Source: Batillaria attramentaria
Taxonomy: Eukaryota > Mollusca > Gastropoda > Batillariidae
Direction: 5' to 3'
DNA: 64,000 bases
Assembly: GCA_018292915.2 (NCBI GenBank)
Contig: JACVVK020000379.1
Location: forward strand, 25,001-89,000
In this document: piece after piece, positions 11,110 through 21,533 of the stretch
Layout: each line of letters opens with the position of its first letter
How positions within the stretch are numbered: position 1 is the stretch's first letter
Notes under the pieces: model-generated
Told to the model about the DNA's origin: nothing
Seen by the model: the letters and a program-made list of their open reading frames with translations, nothing else
The model's database searches: none
Position numbers and translations under genes: made by a program

Positions 11110-11531
11110 CAGCCTTCACAAAAAGTTAAGGACCACTTGCAAATATCATTCAACTTTTGTCGTGGTGGCATGCTGGTGTAGTGCTGAACATCGCTGAAAC
11201 GGCGGCTTACGTAGGCAAACAAATGAGCACAGTTCATAACCAGGGATGCATTCTTTGACCTGCATCTCATTTTTGCTGTGCAGAAAGCCCCAGGTATCGC
11301 TCACTGAACATTGAAACTCGGTCTAGTTTTGCCGAAATTGCAGATTTTCAAACGCGCCAAGCATGCTGTGTGACGCGCACGTGCCATCCACACAGTGGTG
11401 GCCATGTTCACTAATTGCCCCTTAACCTTGCTACCGAATTTTACGGGAAAAATCTTATTCGTTTATTTTTTCTGATTTATTGAAACTGTCACCCATTATG
11501 TTGATTGGTCCTTAACTTTTTGTGAAGACTG
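11110..11531. mobile_element. Mariner/Tc1-type MITE, 422 bp
   Basis: The inverted ends are about 27 bp with one mismatch (cagccttcacaaaaagttaa at the left; cagtcttcacaaaaagttaa read inward from the right). Both are flanked by TA (11108-11109 and 11532-11533), the target of Tc1/mariner elements. The interior shows no transposase frame. Confidence 0.88.
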
Positions 11532-11691
11532 TAGGAAGTACTAGTAATTACAACAAACTCAAGTTTAGTTCTTAGTGCAATGAAAGATCAATTATTCACA
11601 GCTAAACTGAAAACCTTCTTGTCCTACAACTAGATTCACCACAGATTTTGACCCATTCTGAGCCCTGTTGCAGGTGAAAGGGCAGCTAGGG

Positions 11692-11694
<3 letters not shown>

Positions 11695-11777
<83 letters not shown>

Positions 11778-11889
11778 TGTTATGTCAGTATGTGTTGCAG
11801 ACTCTTATTAGTTTAGACGGTAATTGTGAAGCGCACTGAGCTCACCTTGTGAGGATACTGCGCTATACAAAAATGTATTATTATTATTC
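11695..11889 (+). repeat. (GCGT)n(GT)n array followed by SINE-type 3' tail
   Basis: The array 11695-11775 is followed at 11818-11889 by a tail reading gaagcgcactgagc, ctgcgctatac and (ATT)n. This resembles the tail of SINE-B but is a distinct version. A similar GT-array plus tail arrangement occurs at 17243-17381. Confidence 0.65.
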
Positions 11890-12611
11890 TCGTCACATCT
11901 CATTAATTAGATTTTGACTAGTCCATAACTGAATTGTGCTCTTACTTTACACCTTGAGTGCTGTTTCTAACGACACAATAGGGCACGTGAAAAACGTTTG
12001 CCAGACACCCGCGCAGTTTGCAGCACTGATGTTGCTCAACATAAATGTCACATTATATACAGATGTTACAATGTTAAAACTCGTATCAAGACGGCGTGTT
12101 TTTTAAACTTCGAGACTTCACAGTGCACGGTCAACTACGGCATAGTCAGACATACACAGTTTTCAGGGCCTGTGAAGCTGCAGCAATACCCGGTTGGACC
12201 TTTACTTCGCAGTCACATCATCCCGCGTGAAGACAACGGCGGATGAACATCGCTTATTCACAGTCTTTCTCTTACAGCGCCAGTCTCAGCTGCAGAGTCA
12301 CTTATTTAGGCTCAGTTCGGACGTTAGGGGATGCAAATGTATACCAGTAAATTCCGTTGATACTTCGGCATAAAGTAAAGTCGTACCGTGGCAACGCAGT
12401 CAGCGGCCACGTGACTTCACCTCGCCAGACCCCGGAGTACATTTGCACCCCCTCCCGCGTTGCGCGGATACAGTCGCCCCCGTAGTAGACGACTGGAGTT
12501 TATTTGCCCGCCCTGCGCATGACTGGTGTAGATTTGCACCCTCTAACAGGCGAACTATACCAAGTGAGCCTTATGTAGACAGTCTTCCGAAGTCCGGAGC
12601 GGGAGTCCTGT
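11890..12611. other. No feature recognised
   Basis: Unique-looking sequence with a possible 3' splice-like site (tctttctcttacag, about 12278) but no convincing exon. Confidence 0.4.
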
Positions 12612-12680
12612 GTTGGCCCAGCTCTGTACCATCGGCTTCACTGAAGTTAGCCTGTGTGCTGACGTGAAACCGGTTAGATT
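12612..12680 (+). mobile_element. Fragment of the foldback element seen at 40747-41374
   Basis: tggcccagctctgtaccatc and the following ~50 bp match the outer end of the foldback arm (tggcccaactctgtaccatc at 40746 onward) with several substitutions. The minisatellite begins where the similarity ends. Confidence 0.65.
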
Positions 12681-13345
12681 TGCTGGATGGCGTAGCATGA
12701 CGCAGCAGGGCCACTAGACTTGCTAGATGGCGTAGCTTGATGCAGCAGGGCCACTGTTTAATTTACTAGATGGCATAGCTAGATGCAGCAGGGCCACTGT
12801 TTAGACTTGCTAGCTGGCGTAGCTTGGTGCTGCAGGGCCACTGTTTAGACTTGTTAGATGGCGTAGCTTGATGCAGCAGGGCCACTAGACTTGCTGGATG
12901 GCGTAGCACGATGCAGCAGGGCCACTGTTTAGACTTGCTAGATGGCGTAGCTTGATGCAGCAGGGCACTGTTTAGACTTGCTAGATGGCGTAGCACGATG
13001 CAGCAGGGCCACTGTTTAGACTTCCTAGATGGCGTAGCATGATGCAGCAGGGCCACTGATTAGACTTGCTAGATGGCGTAGCATGATGCAGCAGGGCCAC
13101 TAGACTTGCTAGATGGCGTAGCACGATGCAGCAGGGCCACTGTTTAGATTTGCTAGATGGCGTAGCATGATGCAGCAGGGCCACTGTTTTGACTTAGAGA
13201 TGACGTAGCATGATGTAGCAGGGCCACTGTTTTGACTTGCCAGATGACGTAGCACGATGCAGCAGGGCCACTGTTTTGACTTAGAGATGACGTAGCATGA
13301 TGTAGCAGGGCCACTGTTTAGTCTCAGAGATGGCGTAGCGATGTT
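12676..13345. repeat. 40-44 bp minisatellite, ~15 units
   Basis: Units centre on gatggcgtagcatgatgcag, then cagggccact, and alternate between 44-bp (with gttt) and 40-bp forms; 15 full units and a partial one are present. If the QVR-like gene to the right is correct, this array lies 0.5 kb downstream of its stop codon, possibly in the 3' untranslated region. One isolated inverted unit occurs at 19676-19726. Confidence 0.95.
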
Positions 13346-13859
13346 CGTCCGTCGGTGACCATGCACAGCCTGAACTAAGTGCTAACTCAGTTTCACTTTC
13401 CCAGGCGCTGAATATTAAATTCCACAGTATAACTCAGTGTGGAAGAGTGGACAATGCACTTTTGTTTTTGCACATGTTTCGCAAAAACACACTTTGTACG
13501 GATCCTGAACAACAGATAAGACAATTGTATAACCAGCGTGCTTCGTAGGCACTTTCTTGACAGCTTGGTGTCCGGTAACGTAGGATGCTCGAGTTCGACC
13601 AAAACTGACAACTGTCTCAAAGAGTAACCAGAATGTACATACGAAATAGACCGTTAGTATCGAGAAGACACTTGATAAATACAGAGAAGTGTGACCCTCG
13701 TGCACGCAGATACGTTTGCATCACTACCGTTCACAGTGCGAGAGTGCAATACAGGTGAGAGAAAATCAGAGCACTATACTCCCATTGTTAGCTCGTACGC
13801 TCTAGGGTACCGGTGGTCACTCAGTCACTGTCTTGTATTCATCACTGATGTAGCCCATA
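13346..13859 (-). other. Downstream flank of the QVR-like gene
   Basis: Directly follows the predicted stop codon on the minus strand, so it is likely to be 3' untranslated sequence. I see no clear AATAAA close to the stop and no separate gene. Confidence 0.3.
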
Positions 13860-14113
13860 TCAGTGCATACAAGACAACGTTCTAATTGTAGGCGCTGCCA
13901 CAAGAGTAAGCGTTGTCCATAGCACTGCGGGCACACGCAGAAGTAGAAGCTGGGAGGCACTCGGTAAGTTTTGAGAGGCGGAGTTGCAAGCATGCGTCTT
14001 GCAGGACATGATACAGCCGTGGTACTGATCACCCCCGATCATGAACGGGCCGCACGTGTTGTCCAACAGCTCGAACCCGCACGACCTCACTATCAGCTCC
14101 GAGCTGGTCTTGA
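13860..14113 (-). CDS. QVR/SSS-like Ly6 protein, exon 3 (last)
   Basis: The exon starts after the acceptor ctctgttgcag and carries two bases that complete a codon begun in exon 2, then 83 codons and a stop. It encodes LIVRSCGFELLDNTCGPF, then HGCIMSCKTHACN. The cysteine spacing and the closing Cys-Asn pair are those of Ly6/three-finger domains of the quiver/sleepless kind. A hydrophobic segment (LLLLRVPAVLWTTLTLVA) near the C terminus suits a GPI-attachment signal, with a candidate omega site in the NSAS region. Family members are small secreted or GPI-anchored proteins; Drosophila Sleepless modulates Shaker channels and nicotinic receptors. The partner of this protein is unknown. Confidence 0.75.
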
Positions 14114-14140
14114 CTGCAACAGAGTGACACAACATGTGAG

Positions 14141-14321
14141 AGGGGTAGGTTGGGTGGGTGTTTGGGAGTTTAACGTCCTTTTCCACCACATTATGGGTGA
14201 TGTCAAAAGACGAGGCAACGATGAAAAAGCCAGTGCAAGTATTTGGCCCCAGGCGGGATTCGAACTAATGACCCGAGCATTGGAAGTCCAGCGCTCTACC
14301 AATCGGCCACCACGGCTCCCC
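14141..14321 (-). mobile_element. SINE-A in the last intron of the QVR-like gene
   Basis: A full-length copy in the same orientation as the gene, bracketed by the perfect 13-bp repeat cacaacatgtgag (14128-14140 and 14322-14334). Its C-rich 3' end lies 26 nt from the acceptor AG at 14115-14114. Confidence 0.95.
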
Positions 14322-14334
14322 CACAACATGTGAG

Positions 14335-14612
14335 AATAATAATAATAATGATAATATAGGCCCTTCATCCCAAATACTTGCCGAGTTAACCCAATACGCA
14401 CGCTCACGTAAATCACACGCGTTCTCTCAGACACTAACACATAACATATAACAATCACGCGTTCCGTAGGGCCAGCTCATCAATTTAAGCTTTGGAATGA
14501 ATTTTTAGAATTGGATTCATTTTCGATTTTTCTGGCATGAACATTTCCAGAGCGAAAGTGGAGGACGCCGGAGTACCCGGAGAGAAGCCCCCGACGGTCG
14601 GCCCGCATGAAT
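14335..14612 (-). mobile_element. SINE-B, 5'-truncated, diverged
   Basis: Contains the (ATT)n tail, the CGTGATT and GTACTCCGGCGTCC body blocks and ends before the tRNA head. It sits immediately beside SINE-A in the same intron. Confidence 0.85.
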
Positions 14613-14832
14613 GGCTTTTTTTCAGCGCACTATAAGACATCATCATCATCATCATCATCATTTTCATCGAAGCACCATGAATAATAAACGAAACAACGTC
14701 AGTACTCAAAACTTTACTCTTGACGTGTATCGCCCGTCTCTGTCTCCACCCCCTCCTCACCCTCTTCCACCCCCCCCCCCTCCAACCAGCCCCCACCCCG
14801 CGGCTCGCCCCTCTTCCCCTTCTTTAGTTTAC

Positions 14833-15009
14833 CATTGATGCCCTTGATCTTGGTGCAGTATTTGGCTGGGAAGAGGCCGATTCGAGGGGGTAACGTCTCG
14901 TTACACAGGCGATGGTAGTACGTGTTGTTAAAGGGGTTGAACGGGTCACCGCAAGCTGGGTTGCTGCCGTTCATGGATTTACACTTGTAGCATCCAATAC
15001 CCGCCTCCA
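14833..15009 (-). CDS. QVR/SSS-like Ly6 protein, exon 2
   Basis: A 177-bp exon between the acceptor cgtttgttgcag and the donor aatg|gtaaac, phase 1 at both ends. It encodes GIGCYKCKSMNGSNPACGDP at the N terminus of the mature domain, then NNTYYHRLCNET and KYCTKIKGIN. The start CYKC, the NGSNPAC-DPF block and five cysteines match the first half of quiver/sleepless-type Ly6 domains. Three N-glycosylation sequons are visible (NGS, NNT, NET). Joining to exon 3 through a 719-bp intron gives ten cysteines in the domain. An open frame running on past the donor encodes Gly/Glu-rich junk and is rejected. Confidence 0.75.
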
Positions 15010-15489
15010 CTGCAACAAACGAAGAGAAAAATACCTCAGTTCAGTTTTGTTTAACTTTATTGTTTGCTAAAATCATAAGTTTTCTTTTTGGCTTGTGTTG
15101 TTCTTCCTTGTCGATTCTTTATAAAAAAAAAATCATTAGGGAAATGTCATTTAAAAACTTACGTTTCAAAACACCGATAAATAAGTGAATTCAATTCAGA
15201 CGACAAAACAAAAAATCAAATTATGATCCCTAAGGCATTTTCTGTTCTAAAGCAAACAGCATCCCTTGATTTTCTGATAAAAGGGATAATTGCTTCCCTT
15301 TGGGTTGAAAGTGAGACGAACGAACGGACAACTGGACAAAACGGATCACAAAACTAATGCTCTTCCTTCTGTGAGCATTACAAAACAAACGATATGGCAA
15401 AATAACCATCCATACAACAGTAATTTGTAATCGATAGACCAATCAATCAACAGTAAATGGACACACATTCCGCCTCATATCCTGGCAAC
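15010..15489. other. Intron sequence, nothing further recognised
   Basis: AT-rich sequence just inside the predicted 30.7-kb first intron of the QVR-like gene. Confidence 0.4.
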
Positions 15490-15743
15490 GCCCAGCCCAG
15501 GGTTAGAGTCTAACCTCGAACTAAACTAGCTCTAGGGTAAAATTTTCTGTTGTATTTTTTGTTTAACCAGGAAGCAGGTCCATTCCACCATGGTGCCTAA
15601 TCCGTTAGAAAAGGATTTTTTTCTACCTTTCTTCGCTTCCTTTTTTCTTTATTTAATTTTGTTTTTGGTTTTGTTTTGTCCTAGTCTGGGTTAGGCCCGT
15701 AGCCGTGGGTTAAATTAACCTCGAGCTCTACATGCGGGCCCAG
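15490..15743 (+). mobile_element. TIR element (19148-19425 family), left end degraded
   Basis: From gtctaacctcgaactaaact onward it is closely similar to the intact copy at 19148-19425, including the right inverted end ctctacatgcgggcccag. The left terminal repeat is not recognisable. Confidence 0.85.
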
Positions 15744-15772
15744 CAAAACAGCTCAGTTAACAGGCTACACAA

Positions 15773-16162
15773 CGGTATTAGGTTCCGGGTCATGTAGTAA
15801 GGACTCGGCTAAATATAGTAGAAAAATCTTTGCCCCTTTTAAAATTTGTGTGCAGAGTATAAATGGCAATCTGGTGCTTTTTGTTGGCTTTGTAAACAAG
15901 TTTCATGCCAGGTAATAGTAAAATTAGGGGAATATGAGGCTGGCTTGTGGACTATTTGTATTCATGCGCGGCTGGCACAGGAGCCAGCAGACGACCGTGG
16001 AATGAGGGGGTATGTGGTCGCTGCCAACATTGCCAAAAAAACGGAACATTGGAATTTGTTTAAATTTACTCTACACATGAGTCTATGGCTGCCTGATTTT
16101 TGTGATTTTTTTGTGTGTGAATGTTAAAGCATTTCTATGGTGTCATCTGCAACGTTATGTGT
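15773..16162 (+). repeat. Dispersed repeat R3, copy 1
   Basis: About 390 bp from cggtattaggttccgggtca to gtcatctgcaacgttatgtg. It matches 35676-36104 in inverse orientation and a fragment at 32346-32378. I found neither inverted ends nor a coding frame, so the class is unknown. Confidence 0.8.
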
Positions 16163-16884
16163 ATGAGGAATATATAGTGTTTTCCTCCAGATTTGCATCT
16201 GTGTTACGTAGCCAACGGTCTGTGAGCCTAAAAATGGCAGCATTGGTATTTTTGATTTAACCTAGTGCCTCGAGCGATGAGCAAGGCTTACCCTGGCAAA
16301 CATGCAAACCCATGAAGGATGACAGAGAATAGAACAGGAAGGACAAACAGCAGACATGAACAAATAAAATACAAAAAAAGGTCGGGTGTTCTGGATGGCC
16401 CTGGTTGGTCAATACGCTTCTCGTGTTTGGAATCATGCACACGGTGTTTGCACAGAACAATGGCAAACAGAGCGAACCGCTTTGTTTCCTGGCAAACACA
16501 TTGATTTGACGCCTGCACAGAGGGATGCGCCGGAACGAACAAACCAGACGGCAATTTGCTGACCAAAGGCATCTCACGACAGAAGAGTTCCGTCAAGGGT
16601 GATCACTCTCCATCTAGAGTGCAGACGATTCCTCCTTTACGAGAGTAATTTGGGGGGTATTGAGTACGGGCGGGAATGAACTGAGAATGGCGGCTTTCTG
16701 TTCAGTTCGATGTTCCTTGACTGTCGTTACCAGACTGTAGGGAAACTAAAGGAAGGCTGTGAAAATGCAAGACACTGTTCGGACTTCGTTTCTGCCCCTT
16801 GTTATGCGTTTGTTCCGGCCAACCAGCAGGGAGGGGGGGGGGGGGCAGTGTAGTAATAAGCCAGATATACTCCCCAGCTCGTTT
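16163..16884. other. No gene recognised
   Basis: At 16209-16245 a short stretch (acggtctgtgagcctaaaaa) also occurs near 49970, which suggests another dispersed repeat. Otherwise unremarkable. Confidence 0.4.
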
Positions 16885-17095
16885 GACTCGGGGCACTTCT
16901 AGCTTCACGCTGCATTGACCCGAGGCACTTCCAGTCTCAAGCTGCTTAGACCCGGGGCACTTCCAGCCTCACGCTGCATTGACCCGAGGCACTTCCAGTC
17001 TCAAGCTGCTTAGACCCGGGGCACTTCCAGTCTCACGCTGCATTGACCTGAGGCACTTCCAGTCTCAAGCTGCTCAGACCCGGGGGCACCTCCAG
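16885..17095. repeat. 31-bp tandem repeat, ~7 units
   Basis: Units alternate between gacccgaggcacttccagtc-tcaagctgctta and gacccggggcacttccagcc-tcacgctgcatt versions, giving a 62-bp higher-order period. Confidence 0.9.
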
Positions 17096-17241
17096 ATCAA
17101 CCAGTATTTCCAATCTCAGTGAGAGGATCCGACCCGTTCAATATCGGCCAGTATGGAAAATTACCGGCCTGTGATGACGCCTCTACGCTTTTGTCTCTTT
17201 TTTCTTCTTCTTCTTCTTATTACAGCCCATTTATGAAAGTG

Positions 17242-17242
<1 letters not shown>

Positions 17243-17317
<75 letters not shown>

Positions 17318-17381
17318 AGACTTATTGAAAAGCGCTTTGAGCCAGCATCTGCTGGGATACTATAAAAGCCATATTATATTA
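17243..17381 (+). repeat. (GT)n array plus SINE-type 3' tail
   Basis: Seventy bases of GT are followed by aaagcgctttgagccagcat and gatactataaaagccat, a relative of the tail at 11818-11889. Confidence 0.7.
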
Positions 17382-17833
17382 ATATTCCACTGAGACACGC
17401 ACGCACTGTTGCTTGCAGGGCTAAAGTGTACATTTTCATGGAGCGTTATTCAACGTCAGTTGTGTCCTATCATAATATAAATACTGGTCCAGCCACCAAA
17501 GAGATGTTAATGTGTTGAATTTTTCCTTATGGTTGGATCCATGACCCTCGATTACAGGAGAGGGACATCATGACTACATTCACTGCAAGTCTAACGCGGA
17601 CAGTGACGTAAGAAAGCTTACGTCATACCCGCCGTCATGCTTTGACGAAAGCATCATGACGCCAACAAGGCAATAGATGTGATCTCTTCGGCTATGATGC
17701 CCGATAAAGGCGAAATTTGTCACTAACTCGCGAAGCAGGGTTGAAACCGTGTCGCTTGTAACCCGGGTTCGTTAAATTATGCAAACGCACCTACCCGGGG
17801 TCGCTGGACCAACCCAGTAAAATTGGCGAGGAT
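17382..17833. other. Spacer with two short perfect hairpins
   Basis: At 17604-17625 tgacgtaag-aaag-cttacgtca and at about 17633-17660 catgctttgacgaaagcat form strong hairpins. A GATAAAGGCGAAATTTGTCA block at about 17701-17720 resembles 40644-40663. No gene is seen. Confidence 0.45.
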
Positions 17834-17990
17834 GGGTGGGTGGGTGTTTTGGGGTTTAACGTCCTTTTCCACCACATACGGGTGATATCAAAGACGGGGC
17901 AGCGATGAGAAAGCCAGAACAAATATTTGGCCCGAGCCGGGATAGGCCTACGAACTCACGACCCGAGTCCAACGCTCTACCATTCGGCCA
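17834..17990 (-). mobile_element. SINE-A, lacking the outer head
   Basis: The body and C-rich tail are present; the copy ends at cattcggcca, within the A-box region. No convincing target duplication. Confidence 0.88.
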
Positions 17991-18075
17991 ACGCTGGTGA
18001 GAGTCAACGGCCTCGAGGTGACAAGCTTTCACCACTGAGTCACGGCATACTATTGGAACAAGACCTCACACCGAA

Positions 18076-18402
18076 AGTAAAAACTGTCCATTTTATCCAG
18101 ATCAGCTTGACTACATAGAGCATTTTCTGTTTGAATGTAAGCGTGTGAAGGCATTATAAAAACACATTGAAAATATTATTAATTGTAAATTTGGGCATTG
18201 TTTTGTTTTGAATGCTGTACATGTACTATTTGGTGTAACGGACAAGGGCGGCATTTCTAAGGAGAGATGTCAGTTTCTTAATCATGTAATTTTAATTGGC
18301 AAAATGTGTATAAGTAAATACAGATACGGTACACCTACAAACACAATGAGCATGTTCGAAAAGGAAACTCAGTTAACCCTTTCAGCCCTGAAGGAATCTC
18401 AA
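18076..18402 (+). pseudogene. LINE reverse-transcriptase C-terminal fragment (zf-RVT-like)
   Basis: In one plus-strand frame the sequence reads CPFYPDQLDYIEHFLFECKR, a TAA stop, then INCKFGHCF and FLNHVILIGKMCISKYRYGT. The C-x-EH-x-C arrangement followed by a NHVIL-GK-CI block is typical of the zinc-binding region and C-terminal tail behind many LINE reverse transcriptases. The in-frame stop and the short length show a dead fragment. It differs from the LINE at 23413-24860. Confidence 0.65.
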
Positions 18403-19147
18403 TAGCGATAACTCTCCTCTGCCTGGGAGTTTTTCAAGTGTGCTAGATCTAAAGCTGGGCTCTTGCATACAAAACCCTATTTCTCAAGAAGTATTGGATC
18501 CATCCTATAGGGAAATCTTCCACTGTGCAGAGCGTATGAGAGTCGGTCACATGCACGCATATTATTGTTTGGGTCTACGAGACCGTAGGTGATACGGTGG
18601 CAGGGCTGAAAGTGTTAAGACATCTGTCCATGTATTAATTACAAAAGTATTAATTTAAAACAGTGTGGAACCAGTGAAGAGAGGCCGATCACCCCCCCCC
18701 CCCCCAAACCCAAAAAACCAAACAAACAAACAAACAAACAAACAAACAAACAAACAAAAAACTCACGAATAACACAGTCATGGAACATAACAGGGCGTTG
18801 TTCTCGTGGGCTGGCTGCTGCAAAACACAAAATGTGTTTCGCGCTCCTCAGGAGACAACGGCGTGAGGAAGATCGGTCCCTTGGGTGTCGGGGGGGGGGG
18901 GGGTGAGTGCGACGGTCACACCCTGTCAACTCTCCCTCCAGACCAAGTGATAGATATTGCGGAGGACTCCTTCCGGGCTCTCGATCTATCGTCATGCGGA
19001 TTGACTACAGACAGTGTAGGCCGTGCAGACGTCCACTGTACTAGTTCCAATAACCTTGCGTATGATGTATAGCAGAGCGGACACAGGGTCTTTCCTTAGC
19101 ACTGAATTCCCGTTTTTAGTTTGCAAGATAAAAAGGTACAGACAGTC
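18403..19147. other. Spacer with (CAAA)n and homopolymers
   Basis: Poly-C at 18690-18705, (CAAA)n at 18717-18757 and poly-G at 18890-18903. No gene recognised. Confidence 0.5.
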
Positions 19148-19425
19148 CTGGGCCCGCATGTAAAACTCGAGGTTAGGGATTTTAGCCCCGGGTGAAAGTC
19201 TAACCTCGAACTAAACTAGCTCTAGGGTTTTTTTGTTTGTTTTTTTTTAACCAGGAAGCGGGTCCATTCCACCATGGTGCCTGGGCCATTAGAAAAGGAA
19301 TTTTTTCTACCTTTCTTCGCTTCCTTTTTTAAATTTAATTTTGTTTTGGGGTTTCTTTTGTCCTAGTCTGGGTTAGGCCCGTAGCCGTGGGTTAAATTAA
19401 CCTCGAGTTTTACATGCGGGCCCAG
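19148..19425. mobile_element. 278-bp TIR element (MITE), intact ends
   Basis: The ends form a perfect 28-bp inverted repeat beginning ctgggcccgcatgtaaaact. The interior carries a second conserved block (taacctcgaactaaactagc) and no coding frame. I see no target duplication. The copy at 15490-15743 shares the interior and right end. Confidence 0.88.
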
Positions 19426-19675
19426 TACGCTAAATTATCTGACCATGTGTTTTTAGTCTCGTTAGTAGCAGCTCGTGTGATATTCAGATGTACGGATTGT
19501 AAAATGCCTGCGTTTGAGTTTGTGTAGGTCAGTTTACGCAAATGTAATTTCTGTGTTTTAATTCGTGCCTGCCATGATTGGCTGTCTTCTGTTATTGTTT
19601 TTCCCTGCGTGTGAGTCTTGATAGACTTGCGGCCGTATTTCTGAACATACGGCTGTCATTCCTGTTTCTATTACT

Positions 19676-19726
19676 GTCTGACAAGTCTAGACAGTGGCCC
19701 TGCTGCATCATTCTACGTCATCTCGC
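19676..19726 (-). repeat. Single inverted unit of the 12676-13345 minisatellite
   Basis: Read on the minus strand, gatgacgtagaatgatgcag, then cagggccactgt and tagacttg, matches one 44-bp monomer. It stands alone 6.3 kb from the array. Confidence 0.85.
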
Positions 19727-19946
19727 ATCACTTTTGTGCCAATAAACTGTCATGAAAGCTACAAAACTACCCCCCCCCCCCAAAAAAAAAAAAAAAAAAA
19801 AAAAAATCTTTCGGTGGGACTTAGGAAGTGTAGCCTAAGTCCTAAAATAAATGAAAACAAACAAACAAACAAACAAAAACTACAATATCAATAGCCCTCT
19901 CCTCCCTAAAGAAAGAAACAAACAATCGATAAAGCTAAAAGCAGTT

Positions 19947-20310
19947 TAAACGACCTTATTACGATATCACTGGTTATCCGGAATTAAAGCCAAATTTCCC
20001 AGACATCGAACAATTCACAAAACTTCAAAAGGCCTTTATACGCCTTGAAACACGTATACCAACGACAAGCACTATGGGGTAAGGGTGGGGTGGGTGTTTG
20101 GGAGTTAAACGTCCTTTTCCACCACATACGGGTGATATCAAAGACGGGGCACGATGAAAAAGACTGCACAATATTTGGCCCCAGCCGGGATTCGAACTCA
20201 CGACTCGAGCATTGGAAGTCCAACGCTCTACCATTCGGCCACCCCGGCTCCCCCACTATGGGGTACGATTTTCACGAAGAAAGCAAACGATGAAGACGTC
20301 GACCATTTCA
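19947..20310 (+). pseudogene. Coding-like fragment split by a SINE-A insertion
   Basis: Skipping the SINE and one target copy, a plus-strand frame from about 19947 is open for ~55 codons and non-repetitive (ITGYPELKPNFPDIEQFTKL upstream; GYDFHEESKR then TGA downstream). It does not look like random sequence, but I recognise no family. It could be an old gene fragment or part of a mobile element. Confidence 0.3.
20082..20253 (-). mobile_element. SINE-A, full length, 12-bp target duplication
   Basis: Complete copy bracketed by cactatggggta at 20070-20081 and 20254-20265. Confidence 0.95.
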
Positions 20311-20710
20311 GTAACACATCTAATTAAACAGAGATCAGCTACCAGACCTTTCTTGAACTCACACAAGGAAAGTTACCGAAATGGCACACCCAATCAAGGA
20401 ATGGAATTACTATCACATGGGACTAAAAAACCATCTGCCACATTGGTTCTTTCTCGGGGAAATTACCCAACGACAAAGAAAATCGATTCTTTGAAACCTC
20501 TGCCTGGCATTTATTCGAGTACACTCGGGACTTTCGCTAAATCCTTGCGTCACAAACTTGCGACAGAGTTTTCATAATCAGATTCAGTCCTCTTGGGAAC
20601 AGTGTCAAGCAGGATTGTTCCAATGAAAAAAATGGATATCTGTAACATAACATTTTGTTATGTGCTAAGATACCCTAATCACGAGGCTTTACAGAACCTA
20701 ACTTATCATT

Positions 20711-20945
20711 TTGGAACAGGCCAACTTCTGTCTGCGCCAGTACGCTCAAAATAGTCTATCTTAATGATTAGTAAAGCTCTGAATGCAATACACTGCCGTG
20801 TCTAAACTGTGCGAGCGAAAATTCAAACATTACTCAGCTGCTGCCTGCGACACTGACTCTCCGTAATTCGCGTCGCCTGAAGCCCTCTGTTGGCTCAGTC
20901 ACAGCTTGTGAGATGCCGTCACTGTGCTTGAGTCTACAATGGTGC
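20711..20945 (+). repeat. Dispersed repeat R4, copy 1
   Basis: Blocks such as gtctatcttaatgattagta, gcgagcgaaaattcaaa and ctgttggctcagt recur at 49697-49943 (plus) and 25641-25838 (minus). The three copies are well diverged and none has a coding frame. Confidence 0.7.
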
Positions 20946-21043
20946 AATGTTGGACACGACCCCAAAACAGCTTGGAATGATTGTGAGCATTGCATTATGG
21001 AAGGGTGGGGCTGTATTAAACAGGAACAAGAAAATGAACAAGA

Positions 21044-21164
21044 GGGTGGGTGGGTGTTTGGGAGTTTAACGTCCTTTTTTCACCACATTAGGGTGACCTC
21101 AAAGACGGGGCAACGAGAAAAAGGCCAGTACAAACATTTAGCCCCAGCCGGGATTCGAACTCAC
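21044..21164 (-). mobile_element. SINE-A, 5'-truncated
   Basis: Retains the tail and body up to the B box (gattcgaactcac). An ambiguous 8-bp repeat gaacaaga lies at 21036-21043 and 21171-21178, inside AAC-rich DNA. Confidence 0.88.
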
Positions 21165-21235
21165 CAACAAGAACAAGAACAAGACCAACAACAAACAACA
21201 AACATTATAACAACTATTCTGTTGCATGACCTGAG

Positions 21236-21496
21236 CACTGGTCCTGAGGAAGGTTGTTCTACAGAATATTGTCCTCTTACATATTTACATTACACATTAC
21301 ATATTTAGACTCTCATTGGCCTCTAATGTTCAGTTTTTAAGTCTTGAAGGTATTCCTCATTTAAACCCGACAGATTTTTAATATATTTACATCTTGTTTT
21401 AACGTGGAATGTTTTTGTTTTAAAGGACCTGGCAGGAAGGAACTCTGTATGGCCGCGAATAATATTAGTCTTTGCTGCTTGCGCGGCGTTAAGCCG

Positions 21497-21533
<37 letters not shown>

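Noticed and set aside
12676..13345. CRISPR-like regular repeats (also 16885-17095 and 48383-48835)
   Set aside because: The units are directly adjacent with no unique spacers, in a eukaryotic context; they are minisatellites.
12766..13366. Minus-strand frames with repeating WPCCIVLRH-type peptides
   Set aside because: They arise from the 40-44 bp minisatellite; unit lengths not divisible by three break the frame.
13415..13705. 96-codon minus-strand frame with several cysteines (FCETCAKTKVHC)
   Set aside because: It lies downstream of the QVR-like stop codon without a matching acceptor; no recognisable domain.
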